Shown here in pieces: positions 42,693-52,368 of a stretch of 64,000 bases of DNA (its first letter is position 1; the number at the start of each line of letters is the position of its first letter). Source of the stretch: Frigoribacterium endophyticum. Lineage in GTDB: Bacteria > Actinomycetota > Actinomycetes > Actinomycetales > Microbacteriaceae. The notes under the pieces were generated by a model. That model searched no databases. It saw only the letters and a program-made list of their open reading frames with translations, and was not told the DNA's origin. The DNA lies in contig NZ_JAAOYV010000001.1 of the NCBI RefSeq assembly GCF_011759585.1, forward strand, positions 1,524,768-1,588,767, read 5' to 3'. The translations under genes were made by a program, and so were the position numbers.

Positions 42693-43303
42693 GAACCCGC
42701 CCGAGACGCGCCACTCCCCCGCCGCCCGTTCTTCACCGGCCGCGGGAACGCCTCGCGCATGTGGTCGCTGGTCAGCAGGTCGCCGATCCCGATCATGATC
42801 AGCGAGAAGACGATCTGCTCGACGACCATCCAGAACGGGTACAGCCCGGGGATCGTCGCCACGACGAGCGTCACGATCGGGAAGATGCGGCTGAACAGCC
42901 TCAGCCGGGCGTAGGCCCACCACCAGCCGAGCTGCGCGCGCCAGGCGAAGACGTAGAGAGTCGCGGTGAGGAAGAGCACGACGGTCGACCGGAACCAGAC
43001 CGCCCACGGCACGTGCTCCCCACGCGCCGTCAGCACGGCCGCGATGAAGATCGCGGTGAGGCCGACGACGGTCTCGGCGAGCAGCAGCCAGCGGATGCCC
43101 ATGAACGCCCGCACCGTGCGCGGGTGCTCCCGCATGTCTTCGTGGATGACGTAGCTCGCCTGACGCCCGCCCGCGAGGCGGTCCAGCCGGAGGCGCCGCC
43201 ACAGCTCGTCGGCCGCGTCGCTCAGCCGCGTGGTCGCCTCGGCACCCTCCCGGGGTCGCACCACGCCGTCTCGCACAAGTCGCACGCCCCCATCGTGCAC
43301 CAT
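42680..43303 (-). CDS. Hypothetical membrane protein
   Basis: 207 residues from ATG 43303. A polar N-terminal 85 residues (RLSDAADELWRRLRLDRLAGG) precedes four hydrophobic helices: GIRWLLLAETVVGLTAIFIAAVL, AVWFRSTVVLFLTATLYVFAW, IFPIVTLVVATIPGLYPFW and QIVFSLIMIGIGDLL. The C-terminus is charged and ends in the palindromic repeat. I do not recognise a family. It follows the lipoprotein gene by 8 bases and belongs to the same transcription unit. Confidence 0.6.
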   Translation of the reverse strand: MVHDGGVRLVRDGVVRPREGAEATTRLSDAADELWRRLRLDRLAGGRQASYVIHEDMREHPRTVRAFMGIRWLLLAETVVGLTAIFIAAVLTARGEHVPWAVWFRSTVVLFLTATLYVFAWRAQLGWWWAYARLRLFSRIFPIVTLVVATIPGLYPFWMVVEQIVFSLIMIGIGDLLTSDHMREAFPRPVKNGRRGSGASRAGSTTD

Positions 43304-43311
43304 CCCGCCCG

Positions 43312-43845
43312 CTACTCCGCCCGGATGTCCCACGCGTAGCCGTCGCGCTCGGGCACGAGCTCGAAGCAGGGCCCGAACGACATGATCTGGACGACGTCGC
43401 CCAGCATGCCGACCATGTAGCTCTGCGCCCCCGACCCCACGAGGTAGAAGCCGTCGCCGGCCTGGCGGGGGTCACCGACGACGACCGAGAACTCGGAGGC
43501 GCGCGCCCACGTCGCCCGGAGGCGCTCGGCCATCTCCTCGAAGTCAGGGGGCCGTGACACCCGCACCGTCGTGTGGCTCGCCCACGAGACGCCCCCGTTC
43601 GAGCAGTCCATGATGACGCCGCTCGTGTCGGGCTCGACGGCGAGCACCAGCTCGGCGGGCACGAACGAGGCCAGGTCGGCCTCGACGGCCTTGACGTCGA
43701 CCTTGATCTCCGCCAGCGGCTGCCGCGAGATCGGCACCGGCGTCCGGTCGGCCCGGGGCCCTGTCAGCATGGAACATCCTCCCGTCGCCACCGCGACCAC
43801 CGAGGCCACGGTGACGACCGCGACCGACCTGCGCAGCACCCTCAT
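43312..43845 (-). CDS. Hypothetical lipoprotein
   Basis: 177 residues from ATG 43845, overlapping the hydrolase stop by ATGA. A signal peptide (RRSVAVVTVASVVAVATGGC) gives a lipobox cysteine near residue 24. The mature part holds KAVEADLASFVPAELVLAVEPDTSGVIMDCSNGGVSWASHTTV and FSVVVGDPRQAGDGFYLV, suggesting a compact alpha/beta surface protein with one disulfide (two later cysteines). Its place downstream of the WXG-like gene and the DUF1023-type hydrolase suggests a role at the cell surface. Family unknown. Confidence 0.7.
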   Translation of the reverse strand: MRVLRRSVAVVTVASVVAVATGGCSMLTGPRADRTPVPISRQPLAEIKVDVKAVEADLASFVPAELVLAVEPDTSGVIMDCSNGGVSWASHTTVRVSRPPDFEEMAERLRATWARASEFSVVVGDPRQAGDGFYLVGSGAQSYMVGMLGDVVQIMSFGPCFELVPERDGYAWDIRAE

Positions 43846-45650
43846 CGGGGCCACACGTCCTTGCGCTCGAGCTCCGCCAGCAGCTGACCGAGCACGAGCC
43901 TGTTCTCGACCTCGGTCGTCGCGACGAGGCCGTGGTTGGCCGTGAGCACCTCGAACCGCTCCGTGACGGGCGAACCGACATCGAGGGCCCGGTCGCCGTC
44001 GCTCTCGAACACCTGGTCCTCGAACACCACCATCGACTGGGGGTTCCTCCCCGCGTAGACGCCGCCGGTCGCCTGAGCGAGCCCGAGGGCGTCGCGGTAG
44101 CGCAGCGAGTCGTACTCGGTCGACGGGTCGGGCTGCCAGTCGTCGACGGCTCCCGCCCCCGCGAGCGACACCACGTGGTCGTACCGGGCCCCGGCCACCT
44201 CCGAGGCCAGCACGTCGGCGAGGCCCCAGCTGTGCCCGACGGCGACCTCGACGGGCGGCTCCGACCGGAAGAGCGGGTCGGCGTGCAGGCCCCGCTGGAA
44301 GGCGGCCAGGCGGTCTCCCGACTCGCGGGCGTAGCCCTGGTCGTTCGCCTCGAGCAGGCCGGGCACGAGGCCCATCGTCTCCGTCGGGACGACCACGCCG
44401 CCCCCTCCGGGGAAGCGGCCGTCCTTGTAGACGAATGCGACGCTGTCGAGGGAATCGGTCTCGACGAGCCAGGTGCCCACCGACTGGGTGCCCCCGCTCT
44501 CCGCCCAGAACCCCGTCATCTCCGAGAACGTGCCGGGCACGTACGTGTACACGCGCTGGGGCGGAGCCTCCCAGTCGCCGACCATCTCGACGATGCGGTC
44601 GCCCTCGCGGTCCCACGTGTAGAGCTGCACCGCCGGCGGCACCGCCGCGGCGCGCGACAGGTACTCGTTCTCCCGCCGCAGCGCCGTCACGAGCCCGTCC
44701 ATCACGGCGCCTCGCTCCGGGTCGTCGAGCACCCCCGCGATCGTCCGCTCGTTCTCGGCGATCTGTCGACGCGCGGCGATCCCGTTGGCCCGGACGCGGG
44801 CGCCCGGCGGCAGGCCGTCCAGCGCGCCGAAGAGGCCGGGCGCCCCCGCCAGCAGCGCCCGCTGCGTCGCGGAGAAGCCGTCCTCGTCGAGCGCGACGTC
44901 GACGCCGAGCGACTCCCACCAGGCGCGCACCTCCTCGGGCGACGCCTGGCCGACGAGGACGCCCAGCAGCGGCACGTCGGCCAGCAGCGACGCCAGCTCG
45001 AACGGCGTCAGCCCCGTCACGACCCCCAGCGCACCCTCCGGGCTCGTGACGCCGCGGGCGGCGTCGGCGGCCTCGACGAGCGCTCCGACCGCTCCCCCGC
45101 CGTGCAGGGCCGAGAGGAGGCGGTGGTCGGCGGCCCGCCGCCGATCGACGAGCTCGGCCCACCGTCGCCCCACCACGCCGAGCTCGGCGACCGCGTCGAC
45201 GATCCGCCGCTCGAGGGCCGACCGCTCGACGTGCCGGTGATCGGCGGGCGTCGAGACCCCGGGCAGATCGACCCGCAGCTCCGCCTCCGCCTCGAGGACG
45301 ACCAGGGTGGCCGACGCGTCGTCCCGCGCCTCCTCCGCCCTCGCCCGCGCCTGCTCGAGCAGCCGCTGAGCGGCGGCGATGTCGACGAGCTCCCTCGCGT
45401 AGCCCTCGAGGGCGGCGCCGTGCTCGTCGACCGTCGACAGCAGCACGTCGAGCTCCCGCACGATCGCCTCGGCCTCCGCCACGAACGCACGGCCCGACTC
45501 GGCCTGCCACGAGGTCGCCGCCCACTCGCCACAGCGCACCGCGTGGTAGCGCCCGAGGTCGAGGTCGTCGACCTTCTCCCGCCGCCGGCGCGCGAGCCGC
45601 TCGACCTCGCCGGCGTCGCCCCGCCCGGGGTCGCCCTCGTGCTCGGTCAC
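43842..45650 (-). CDS. DUF1023-type alpha/beta hydrolase with helical N-terminus
   Basis: 602 residues from GTG 45650, GTGA-coupled to the WXG-like gene. The N-terminal 200 residues are helical (AEAEAIVRELDVLLSTVDEHG; LVVLEAEAELRV) as in proteins fused to WXG-like domains. The C-terminal half is a DUF1023-like hydrolase: RVYTYVPGTFSEMTGFWAES, then the nucleophile motif VAVGHSWGLADVLAS (serine in GHSWG), and FEVLTANHGLVAT with the likely catalytic histidine. In related actinobacteria such proteins are linked to type VII secretion or to polymorphic toxin-like loci. No ESX ATPase is present here. Confidence 0.75.
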   Translation of the reverse strand: MTEHEGDPGRGDAGEVERLARRRREKVDDLDLGRYHAVRCGEWAATSWQAESGRAFVAEAEAIVRELDVLLSTVDEHGAALEGYARELVDIAAAQRLLEQARARAEEARDDASATLVVLEAEAELRVDLPGVSTPADHRHVERSALERRIVDAVAELGVVGRRWAELVDRRRAADHRLLSALHGGGAVGALVEAADAARGVTSPEGALGVVTGLTPFELASLLADVPLLGVLVGQASPEEVRAWWESLGVDVALDEDGFSATQRALLAGAPGLFGALDGLPPGARVRANGIAARRQIAENERTIAGVLDDPERGAVMDGLVTALRRENEYLSRAAAVPPAVQLYTWDREGDRIVEMVGDWEAPPQRVYTYVPGTFSEMTGFWAESGGTQSVGTWLVETDSLDSVAFVYKDGRFPGGGGVVVPTETMGLVPGLLEANDQGYARESGDRLAAFQRGLHADPLFRSEPPVEVAVGHSWGLADVLASEVAGARYDHVVSLAGAGAVDDWQPDPSTEYDSLRYRDALGLAQATGGVYAGRNPQSMVVFEDQVFESDGDRALDVGSPVTERFEVLTANHGLVATTEVENRLVLGQLLAELERKDVWPR

Positions 45651-45997
45651 CGTCGACCGCCCCCTGCCGCGCCCGCCGTGCCTGCCACGCCCGCCGTGCC
45701 CGCCACGCCCGCCGTGCCCGCCGCCACGCCCGCCAGCGATTCGTCCGTCGCGCGCAGCTCCTCCGCGAAACGGCGCGGCAGCCGCGCCGCGTCCGTGATC
45801 GCCGCGACCAGGCGGTCGACCCGCCGCGCCAGGTGGCGGCTCACCTCCGCGAGGGCGGCCGCGACCTCGCCCGAGCCGAGCGCCGCCGTGCAGTCACCCG
45901 TCAGCTGGTGGGAGAAGGGCAGGTCGTCGCGCGCGTGCGCCATCACCTCGGCCATCTCGCCCAGCGCGTCGAGATCGACGCTCACCCCTGTCGTCAT
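45647..45997 (-). CDS. WXG/EspC-like helical protein
   Basis: 116 residues from ATG 45997 with GGAGG 8 bases upstream. The body is two amphipathic helices (VDLDALGEMAEVMAHARDDL; EVAAALAEVSRHLARRVDRLVAAITDA), the size and pattern of ESX/EspC-type secreted proteins. The C-terminus is an Ala/Gly/Val/Thr repeat (AGTAGVAGTAGVAGTAG), encoded by tandem GCCACGCCCGCCGT-like units. It heads a four-gene unit with the DUF1023-type hydrolase, a lipoprotein and a membrane protein. Confidence 0.65.
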   Translation of the reverse strand: MTTGVSVDLDALGEMAEVMAHARDDLPFSHQLTGDCTAALGSGEVAAALAEVSRHLARRVDRLVAAITDAARLPRRFAEELRATDESLAGVAAGTAGVAGTAGVAGTAGAAGGGRR

Positions 45998-46062
45998 GCC
46001 GCAGCCCTCCACATCGCCGTCGATATACGTCATGTGACGTACGGACGACCCTAGCAACACGA

Positions 46063-46095
46063 ACGCCCGGCGTGGACGGGGTCCACACCGGGCGT
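46063..46095. terminator. Hairpin between der and the WXG-like operon
   Basis: Fifteen-base arms (46063-46077 and 46081-46095; ACGCCCGG-GTGGAC and complement, one mismatch) surround a GGG loop. It lies 44 bases after the der stop, so it most likely ends the housekeeping operon. Confidence 0.7.
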
Positions 46096-46139
46096 CATGC
46101 TCCAGCGGCTGTGAGGGGAACGGCCCGGAGGCCGCCCGG

Positions 46140-47648
46140 TCAGGGGCGCTTGCGCTTCTCGCGCACCCGCATGTTCACCGTGATGGGCGTGCCCTCGAAG
46201 CCGAAGATCTCGCGCAGGCGACGCGTGATGAAGCGACGGTACTGCGGGTCGAGGAAGCCGGTCGTGAACAGCACGAAGGTCGGCGGACGGTTGGCCGCCT
46301 GCGTGCCGAACAGGATGCGCGGCTGCTTGCCCGAGCGCAGCGGGTGCGGGTGCTCCGCGACCAGCTCGGCGAGCAGGGCGTTGAACTTGCCGGTGGGGAT
46401 GCGGGTGTCCCACGAGTCGAGCGCGAGCTCGAGGGCGGGCACGAGCTTCTCGAGGTGGCGGCCGGTCCGGGCCGAGATGTTGACGCGGGGCGCCCACGAC
46501 ACGTGGTCCAGGTCTTGCTCGATCTCGCGCTCGAGGTAGCGGCGGCGGTCGTCGTCGAGGAGGTCCCACTTGTTGAAGGCGAGCACGAGCGCGCGGCCCG
46601 ACTCGAGCACCAGGTCGATGATGCGGAGGTCCTGCGTCGAGATCTGCTCGGTGACGTCGATGACCACGACGGCGACCTCGGCCTTCTCGAGCGCCGCCGA
46701 CGTGCGGAGCGACGCGTAGAAGTCGGCGCCCTGCTGCAGGTGGACGCGCTTGCGGATGCCGGCGGTGTCGACGAAGGTCCACACGCGGCCGGCGATCTCG
46801 ACCTGCTCGTCGACCGGGTCACGGGTGGTGCCGGCCAGCTCGTTGACGACGACCCGCTCCTCCCCCGCGGCCTTGTTCAGCAGCGAGCTCTTGCCGACGT
46901 TCGGGCGCCCGAGGATGGCGACACGGCGGGGGCCGCCGATCTCCTCCTTCGCGACGGTCGAGACGGCGGGGAGCTTGGTCATGACCAGGTCGAGCAGGTC
47001 GGCCACGTTGCGGCCGTGCAGCGCCGACGCGGGGAAGGGCTCGCCGAGGCCGAGCGACCAGAGCGCGGCCGCCTCCAGGTCCTTCCGGGCGTCGTCGCTC
47101 TTGTTGGCGACGAGGATGACGGGCTTGTGCGAGGCGCGCAGCATCCGCACGACGGCCTCGTCGGTGGCGGTCGCCCCGACGTTGACGTCGACGACGAAGA
47201 GCACGGCGTCGGCCAGGTCGACGGCGATCTCGGCCTGGAGGGCCACGGACCGGTCGATGCCGATCGCGCCGGGCTCCCACCCGCCGGTGTCGACGAGGGT
47301 GAAGCGGCGCCCGCCCCACTCGGCCTTGTACGAGACGCGGTCACGGGTCACGCCGGGCTTGTCCTCGACGACGGCCTCGCGGCGGCCGAGGATGCGGTTG
47401 ACCATCTGGCTCTTGCCGACGTTGGGGCGGCCGACGATCGCCAGCACCGGCAGGGCCGGCGCGTAGGTGAGCGCGTTCGGGTCCCACTCGCCGCCGTCGA
47501 GCACGTCGAGGTCGGTGTCGTCGAGCTCGTAGTCGGCGAGGCCGGCGCGGAGGGCGCGGGCGCGCTGCTCGGCGTCCTCGTCGGGGATCGTCTGGATCCG
47601 CTCGACCATCGAGTCGTCGAGCGCGGGGTACTTGTCGTCGTCTGCCAT
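46140..47648 (-). CDS. der: Ribosome-assembly GTPase Der (EngA)
   Basis: 502 residues from ATG 47648, with AGGAG upstream. Two tandem GTPase domains are complete: GRPNVGKS near residues 73 and 247, DTGGW and DTAGI as G3, NKSD and NKWD as G4. The C-terminal KH-like domain ends in [18 protein letters not shown]. An acidic N-terminal extension of about 65 residues is typical of actinobacterial Der. It acts in 50S subunit maturation. It is the last gene of the cmk-der pair, 8 bases from cmk. Confidence 0.97.
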   Translation of the reverse strand: MADDDKYPALDDSMVERIQTIPDEDAEQRARALRAGLADYELDDTDLDVLDGGEWDPNALTYAPALPVLAIVGRPNVGKSQMVNRILGRREAVVEDKPGVTRDRVSYKAEWGGRRFTLVDTGGWEPGAIGIDRSVALQAEIAVDLADAVLFVVDVNVGATATDEAVVRMLRASHKPVILVANKSDDARKDLEAAALWSLGLGEPFPASALHGRNVADLLDLVMTKLPAVSTVAKEEIGGPRRVAILGRPNVGKSSLLNKAAGEERVVVNELAGTTRDPVDEQVEIAGRVWTFVDTAGIRKRVHLQQGADFYASLRTSAALEKAEVAVVVIDVTEQISTQDLRIIDLVLESGRALVLAFNKWDLLDDDRRRYLEREIEQDLDHVSWAPRVNISARTGRHLEKLVPALELALDSWDTRIPTGKFNALLAELVAEHPHPLRSGKQPRILFGTQAANRPPTFVLFTTGFLDPQYRRFITRRLREIFGFEGTPITVNMRVREKRKRP

Positions 47649-47656
47649 GGAGGCTC

Positions 47657-48490
47657 CTAGGAAGTGGGGGTGCTCGTCTGCACGAGCTCGACCACGGCCT
47701 GCACGGTCTGGTCGAAGTCGAGGTGGGTGGAGTCGACCGTCGAGACGCCGGGGGCGGCGGTCATGAAGTCGACGACCTTGCTGTCGAGCCGGTCGCGGGT
47801 CGAGAGCTGCCGAGCGGTCTCCTCGGCGCTCTGCCCGGTGACCTCGGCTGAACGCCTGGCCATCCTAGCTTCTTCGCTCGCCGTCAGCAGGATCCGCACC
47901 TGGGCGTCCGGCGCGACCACGGTCGTGATGTCCCGGCCCTCGGTGACGATGCCGGCCTTGTCGGTCGAGGCGATCACGCGACGGAACAGGTCGACCATGT
48001 AGCGCCGCACCTCCGGCACCTTCGCGACGTGGCTGACGGCGCCGGTGACGCGGGGCGTGCGGATCTCGTCGGTCACGTCGACGCCGTCGACGGTCACCGA
48101 GGAGGCGCGGTGCGGGTCGATCTCGATCGCGTACCGGAACGAGGGCAGCGCCCCCACGATCGCGTCCGCGTCGTCGAGGTCGACGGCCGTCTGCAGGGCG
48201 TGCAGGGCGAAGGCCCGGTAGGCGGCGCCGGTGTCCTGGTAGTCGAAGCCGAGGGCGATCGCCGAGGCGCGGCTGACGCTCGACTTGCCGCTGCCGGCGG
48301 GGCCGTCGACGGCGACGACGACGTGGCTGTGCACGGCCTCGGCGGTCTCGTCGCGCAGCTCGGCGGTGTGCGCCTCGCCGGCGGGGCCGCCGACGCCGTG
48401 CTCACCCGGCGAGCGCTCCACCCCGAGGTCGGCACCGGTGAGGTCGGCACCGGCGGGGTCCGCGGCGGCGGCGCCGTCCGCGGCGCTCAC
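47657..48490 (-). CDS. cmk: Cytidylate kinase
   Basis: 277 residues from GTG 48490 (GTGA overlap with tyrA). After a 55-residue Ala/Gly-rich extension comes the kinase: [65 protein letters not shown]. It phosphorylates CMP and dCMP. The extension is unusual in length, and an internal start near VVVAVDG cannot be excluded. Confidence 0.95.
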   Translation of the reverse strand: MSAADGAAAADPAGADLTGADLGVERSPGEHGVGGPAGEAHTAELRDETAEAVHSHVVVAVDGPAGSGKSSVSRASAIALGFDYQDTGAAYRAFALHALQTAVDLDDADAIVGALPSFRYAIEIDPHRASSVTVDGVDVTDEIRTPRVTGAVSHVAKVPEVRRYMVDLFRRVIASTDKAGIVTEGRDITTVVAPDAQVRILLTASEEARMARRSAEVTGQSAEETARQLSTRDRLDSKVVDFMTAAPGVSTVDSTHLDFDQTVQAVVELVQTSTPTS

Positions 48491-49650
48491 GCGACACCTC
48501 CGACGACGGTCCAGCCGCGCTGCTGCAGCTCGGCGACGAGCCGGTCTTCTTGTTCGGGCACGATGGACACCTCCGCGAGTCCGACCAGCGCGCCGGGCGA
48601 GTGCTCCAGGCGCAGGTCTTCCAGGTTGACGCCGATCTCACCGATCTCGGTGAGCAGGCGGGCGAGCTGGCCCGGCGTGTCGTCGACCATGACGACCACC
48701 GAGCGGAACTGGGTCGACTGGCCGTGCTTGCCGGGCAGCCGTGAGACGCCGGCGTTGCCGGCTCCGATGAGGTCGGCCACGGCACGGCGTGCGCCGGGGG
48801 CCGAGGGGACGTCGAGCGCCGTGACGACGCCGTCGAGGTCGTCGCGCAGCTCGCGGAGCACCGCGGCGACGCGCGGCGCGTTCGCCCCGAGGATCTGCAC
48901 CCACAGGGCCGGGTCGCTGCTCGCGATGCGGGTGACGTCGCGCACCCCGCCGCCGGCCAGGGCGAGGGAGGCGTCGGGCGCGTCGCGCAGACGCGCCGCT
49001 GTGAGGCTCGCCACGACCTGCGGCACGTGGCTGACGAGGGCGACGCCGGCGTCGTGCTCCTCCGGCGTCATCTCGATCGGGGTCGCCCCGAGGTCGAGCG
49101 CGAGGTCCTCGACGAGGGCCGCGCGCCGGTAGCTGATGTCGTCGTGCCCGGCGATGACCCACGGGCGGCCGACGAACAGGTCGGCGCGGGCCGAGACGGC
49201 CCCGCCGCGCTCGCGCCCGGCCATGGGGTGCGAGCCGATGTAGCGCGAGACGTCGGCGCCGAGCGCGACGAGCTCGTCGAGGGGCAGGCCCTTGACCGAC
49301 GCGACGTCGGTGACCAGCGCCTCCGGGTGGGCCTGCAGCTCGCGGTGCACGATCTCGGCGGTGACGTCGGGCGGCACCGCGACGACGACGAGCACGGGGG
49401 CGTCGTCGGCGGCGGGCACGCGGCCGGCGCCGTAGTCGACGGCGAGCGCGCGCGCCGACGGCGAGACGTCGTCGAGCACGACGTCCACCCCGTGTTGGCG
49501 CAGGCGCAGGCCGATGCTGGTGCCGAGCAGGCCCGCGCCCACGACGCGCACCTGGCCGGCGAGGCGGCGGCTGCCGTCGACGAGGTCGCCGACGGTCACC
49601 GCCGTCGCCGGCTCAGGCAGCGTCGAGGAGTCGCGGGTCGGGTCGGTCAC
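48487..49650 (-). CDS. tyrA: Prephenate dehydrogenase with C-terminal ACT-like domain
   Basis: 387 residues from GTG 49650, overlapping rluB. The Rossmann motif VVGAGLLGTSIGLRL (residues about 38-52) binds NAD. VTDVASVKGLP, GSHPMAGRERGG and the late helices (SHVPQVVASLTA) match prephenate dehydrogenases of tyrosine synthesis. From about residue 315 an ACT-like domain (FRSVVVMVDDTPGQLARLL) likely gives feedback control by tyrosine. Confidence 0.93.
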   Translation of the reverse strand: MTDPTRDSSTLPEPATAVTVGDLVDGSRRLAGQVRVVGAGLLGTSIGLRLRQHGVDVVLDDVSPSARALAVDYGAGRVPAADDAPVLVVVAVPPDVTAEIVHRELQAHPEALVTDVASVKGLPLDELVALGADVSRYIGSHPMAGRERGGAVSARADLFVGRPWVIAGHDDISYRRAALVEDLALDLGATPIEMTPEEHDAGVALVSHVPQVVASLTAARLRDAPDASLALAGGGVRDVTRIASSDPALWVQILGANAPRVAAVLRELRDDLDGVVTALDVPSAPGARRAVADLIGAGNAGVSRLPGKHGQSTQFRSVVVMVDDTPGQLARLLTEIGEIGVNLEDLRLEHSPGALVGLAEVSIVPEQEDRLVAELQQRGWTVVGGVA

Positions 49651-51788
49651 GACCGGCCGCCTCCCCGGGGCCCACGGCCGTCGCCGTCGGGGCGGCCGCG
49701 GTACGGACGGTCGCCGCCGCGGTCGTCGCGCCGGTCGTCACGGCCGCCACGGTCGTCGCGGCCCTGGTAGCCGCCGCGCGAGGGTCCGCCACGGTCGTCA
49801 CGACCCTGGTACCCACCACGCGAGGGTCCGCCACGGTCGTCACGGCCCTGGTAGCCGCCACGGTCGCCCGAGCGGTCGTCGCGGCCCTGGTAGCCACCGC
49901 GTGAGGGCCCGCCACGGTCGTCGCGACCCTGGTACCCGCCGCGGGACGGCGCGCCACGGTCACCCGAGCGGTCGTCACGACCCTGGTAGCCACCACGCGA
50001 AGGCGCACCACGGTCGCTCGACCGGTCGTCGCGACCCTGGTACCCGCCGCGCGAGGGGCCGCCACGGTCGTCGCGACCCTGGTACCCACCCCGCGACGGC
50101 GCACCACGGTCACCCGAGCGGTCGTCACGACCCTGGTACCCGCCGCGATCGCCCGTGCGGTCGTCGCGGACGGGGTACTCGCGGCCTCCGCGGCCGGCGC
50201 CGGGGCCACCGGCGCGGACGCCGGAGGGACGGCCCGTGCGCGGATCGCGGTTCGCGTCGCGGTTCGGGTAGCCCGCCGCGCGCTCCTCGCCTGCGCTCAG
50301 CGGACGGTCGCCGCCCCGCGACGCACCGCCACGGTCGTCGCGGGAGACGAAGCCCCCGCGCTCAGGACGCGAGCCACGGTCGTCGCGCGACACGAAGCCG
50401 CCACGGTCGGGCCGCGCGCCGCGGTCGTCGCGACCCTGGTAGCCACCACGGTCGGGCCGCCCGCCACGGTCGTCGCGACCCTGGTAGCCGCCACGCTCGG
50501 GGCGTCCGCCCCGGTCGTCGCGACCCTGGTAGCCACCACGCTCGTCACGGGCCGGACGCCCACCACGATCGTCGCGGCCCTGGTACCCGCCACGCTCGTC
50601 GCGCGCGGCCGGACGCCCACCGCGGTCGTCGCGGCCCTGGTACCCGCCACGCTCGTCGCGCGCGGCCGGACGGCCACCGCGGTCGTCGCGACCCTGGTAC
50701 CCGCCACGCTCGTCGCGCGTCGGGCGTGCACCGCGCTCGTCGCGGGGCTCGCGGCGGCCGGCCTGCTGGCGGCGCACCTCGGCCCGGCGCGACGGAGCGG
50801 CCGCGGCGTCGCCCTTGAAGCCGGACGGCCCGCGGCGGCGCTTCGCGTCGCGGGCGTCGGTCTCGGGGTCGAACTCCTCGTCGTCCTCGTCGTAGTACTC
50901 CTTCTCGACCTCGGCCTCGTCGAGGGGCACCTCTACGACGTCGGCCTCGTCGACCGGCGCGTCGGCGCTCTCGGTGACGGGCATCGCGTCGACGCGGGGC
51001 GACGGGGCGGCGTCGCGCGAGATGGTGAGGATCGCCCCGAGCTCCGCCTTGTTCAGCGAGCGCATGTGGCCGACCTTGAGCGTGCCGAGGTGCAGCGGCC
51101 CGAACGAGCGGCGCACGAGGTCGATGACCGGGTGCCCGACCGCCTCGAGCATGCGGCGGACGACGCGGTTGCGCCCCGAGTGCAGGGTGATCTCGATGAG
51201 CGACGAGTCGGCGGAGCGCGACAGCCCCGCGCCTCCCCCGACCACCGCGGCCTTGTCGGCCGCGATCGGACCGTCGTCGAGCTCGACGCCCGAGAGCAGC
51301 TCGGCGATGACGGCCGGGGTCACGAGGCCCTTGACCTTGGCGATGTAGGTCTTGGTCACGCCGAACGACGGGTGGGCCAGCACGTGCGCGAGCTCGCCGT
51401 CGTTCGTCAGCAGCAGCAGTCCGCTGGTCTCGACGTCGAGGCGGCCGACGTTGAACAGGCGCTCCTCGTAGTCGCTGGTGAACTGCGTCAGGTCGGGGCG
51501 GCCGTTCTCGTCGCTCAGGGTGCTGACGACGCCGACCGGCTTGTTCAGCATCACGTAGCGGCGCGTCGAGTCCAGCTGCACGGCCGTGCCGTCGACGACG
51601 ACCTTGTCGGTCGCGGGGTCGATGCGGCGACCGGCCTCGGTCACGACCTTGCCGTTGACCGTGACGCGGCCGGCGGCGATCAGGTCTTCGGAGACGCGGC
51701 GCGAGGCGACGCCGGCGGCGGCCATGACCTTCTGGAGGCGCTCGCCCGAGGGCAGGTCGTCAGAGGTGGGGGTGGTGTCAGTGGGCAT
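49647..51788 (-). CDS. rluB: 23S rRNA pseudouridine synthase RluB-type with a long RGG-like tail
   Basis: 713 residues from ATG 51788, overlapping scpB by 11 bases. Residues about 14-60 are an S4 RNA-binding domain (RLQKVMAAAGVASRR). The catalytic domain contains GRLDVETSGLLLLTNDGEL (catalytic Asp near residue 117) and SGRNRVVRRMLEAVGHPV. From about residue 275 the tail of over 400 residues is made of acidic stretches and many GGYQGRDDRGG repeats. Ordinary RluB is about 250-300 residues long, so the tail more than doubles it. It is rich in Arg/Asp/Gly, RNA-binding and disordered in character. Confidence 0.92.
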   Translation of the reverse strand: MPTDTTPTSDDLPSGERLQKVMAAAGVASRRVSEDLIAAGRVTVNGKVVTEAGRRIDPATDKVVVDGTAVQLDSTRRYVMLNKPVGVVSTLSDENGRPDLTQFTSDYEERLFNVGRLDVETSGLLLLTNDGELAHVLAHPSFGVTKTYIAKVKGLVTPAVIAELLSGVELDDGPIAADKAAVVGGGAGLSRSADSSLIEITLHSGRNRVVRRMLEAVGHPVIDLVRRSFGPLHLGTLKVGHMRSLNKAELGAILTISRDAAPSPRVDAMPVTESADAPVDEADVVEVPLDEAEVEKEYYDEDDEEFDPETDARDAKRRRGPSGFKGDAAAAPSRRAEVRRQQAGRREPRDERGARPTRDERGGYQGRDDRGGRPAARDERGGYQGRDDRGGRPAARDERGGYQGRDDRGGRPARDERGGYQGRDDRGGRPERGGYQGRDDRGGRPDRGGYQGRDDRGARPDRGGFVSRDDRGSRPERGGFVSRDDRGGASRGGDRPLSAGEERAAGYPNRDANRDPRTGRPSGVRAGGPGAGRGGREYPVRDDRTGDRGGYQGRDDRSGDRGAPSRGGYQGRDDRGGPSRGGYQGRDDRSSDRGAPSRGGYQGRDDRSGDRGAPSRGGYQGRDDRGGPSRGGYQGRDDRSGDRGGYQGRDDRGGPSRGGYQGRDDRGGPSRGGYQGRDDRGGRDDRRDDRGGDRPYRGRPDGDGRGPRGGGRS
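49690..50750 (-). repeat. Imperfect tandem repeats in the rluB tail
   Basis: About 1 kb of repeating units of roughly 39-60 bases carry CCTGGTA(C/G)CC and GGTCGTCGCGACC-like blocks. They encode GGYQGRDDRGG with variants such as GGFVSRDDRGS. Units differ by third-base changes, which shows selection on the protein. Length change by slippage is expected between strains. Confidence 0.85.
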
Positions 51789-52368
51789 CGTCGAATCCTC
51801 CGGATCCGTCGGAGAGGAGCGGGGAGATCAGCGGGAGCTCGTCGAGCGAGCTGATGCCGAGGTGGGTCAACAGGAGTTCCGTCGTTTCGTAGGTGGTGGC
51901 GCCCGTCTCGGGATCGGTGGACGATTCCGTGACCAGGCCTCGACCCAGCAGCGTGCGGACGACCGAGTCGACGTTCACCGCGCGGATCTGCGCGATGCTG
52001 CTGCGGGTGATGGGTTGCTTGTAGGCGATGACCGCCAGCGTCTCGAGAGCCGCCTGCGACAGTCTGGACGGGTTCTGCGTCATCACGAAATCCCTGACGA
52101 CGGGGTCGTGCTCCTCGCGGACGTAGAACCGCCAGCCGACGCCGACCTCGCGCAGCTCGAAACCGCGCCGCACGCCGCCGTCCACGCCGTCGAAGTCGGC
52201 GACCAGCGCCTCCACCGCCCGGCGCACGACAGGGACGGGCTCACCGACCGCGGTGGCGAGGTCGACGAGCGACTGCGGCTCGTCGGCGACCATCAGCAGC
52301 GCCTCCAGGCGTCGCTCGACGGCCACGGCGCCGGCGACCGCGACGGTCGTCACGGAGTCAGCCGTCAT
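51778..52368 (-). CDS. scpB: Segregation and condensation protein B
   Basis: 196 residues from ATG 52368, overlapping scpA by 11 bases. The winged-helix pattern of ScpB is clear: EALLMVADEPQSL, ALETLAVIAYKQPITRSSIAQIRAVNVDSVVRTLLGRGLV, and YETTELLLTHLGISSLDELP. It works with ScpA and Smc in chromosome condensation. Confidence 0.95.
   Translation of the reverse strand: MTADSVTTVAVAGAVAVERRLEALLMVADEPQSLVDLATAVGEPVPVVRRAVEALVADFDGVDGGVRRGFELREVGVGWRFYVREEHDPVVRDFVMTQNPSRLSQAALETLAVIAYKQPITRSSIAQIRAVNVDSVVRTLLGRGLVTESSTDPETGATTYETTELLLTHLGISSLDELPLISPLLSDGSGGFDDAH

Noticed and set aside
49690..50750. Regular repeats that at first look like a CRISPR array
   Set aside because: The units are in frame with rluB, vary at third codon positions, have no unique spacers, and no cas genes are nearby.
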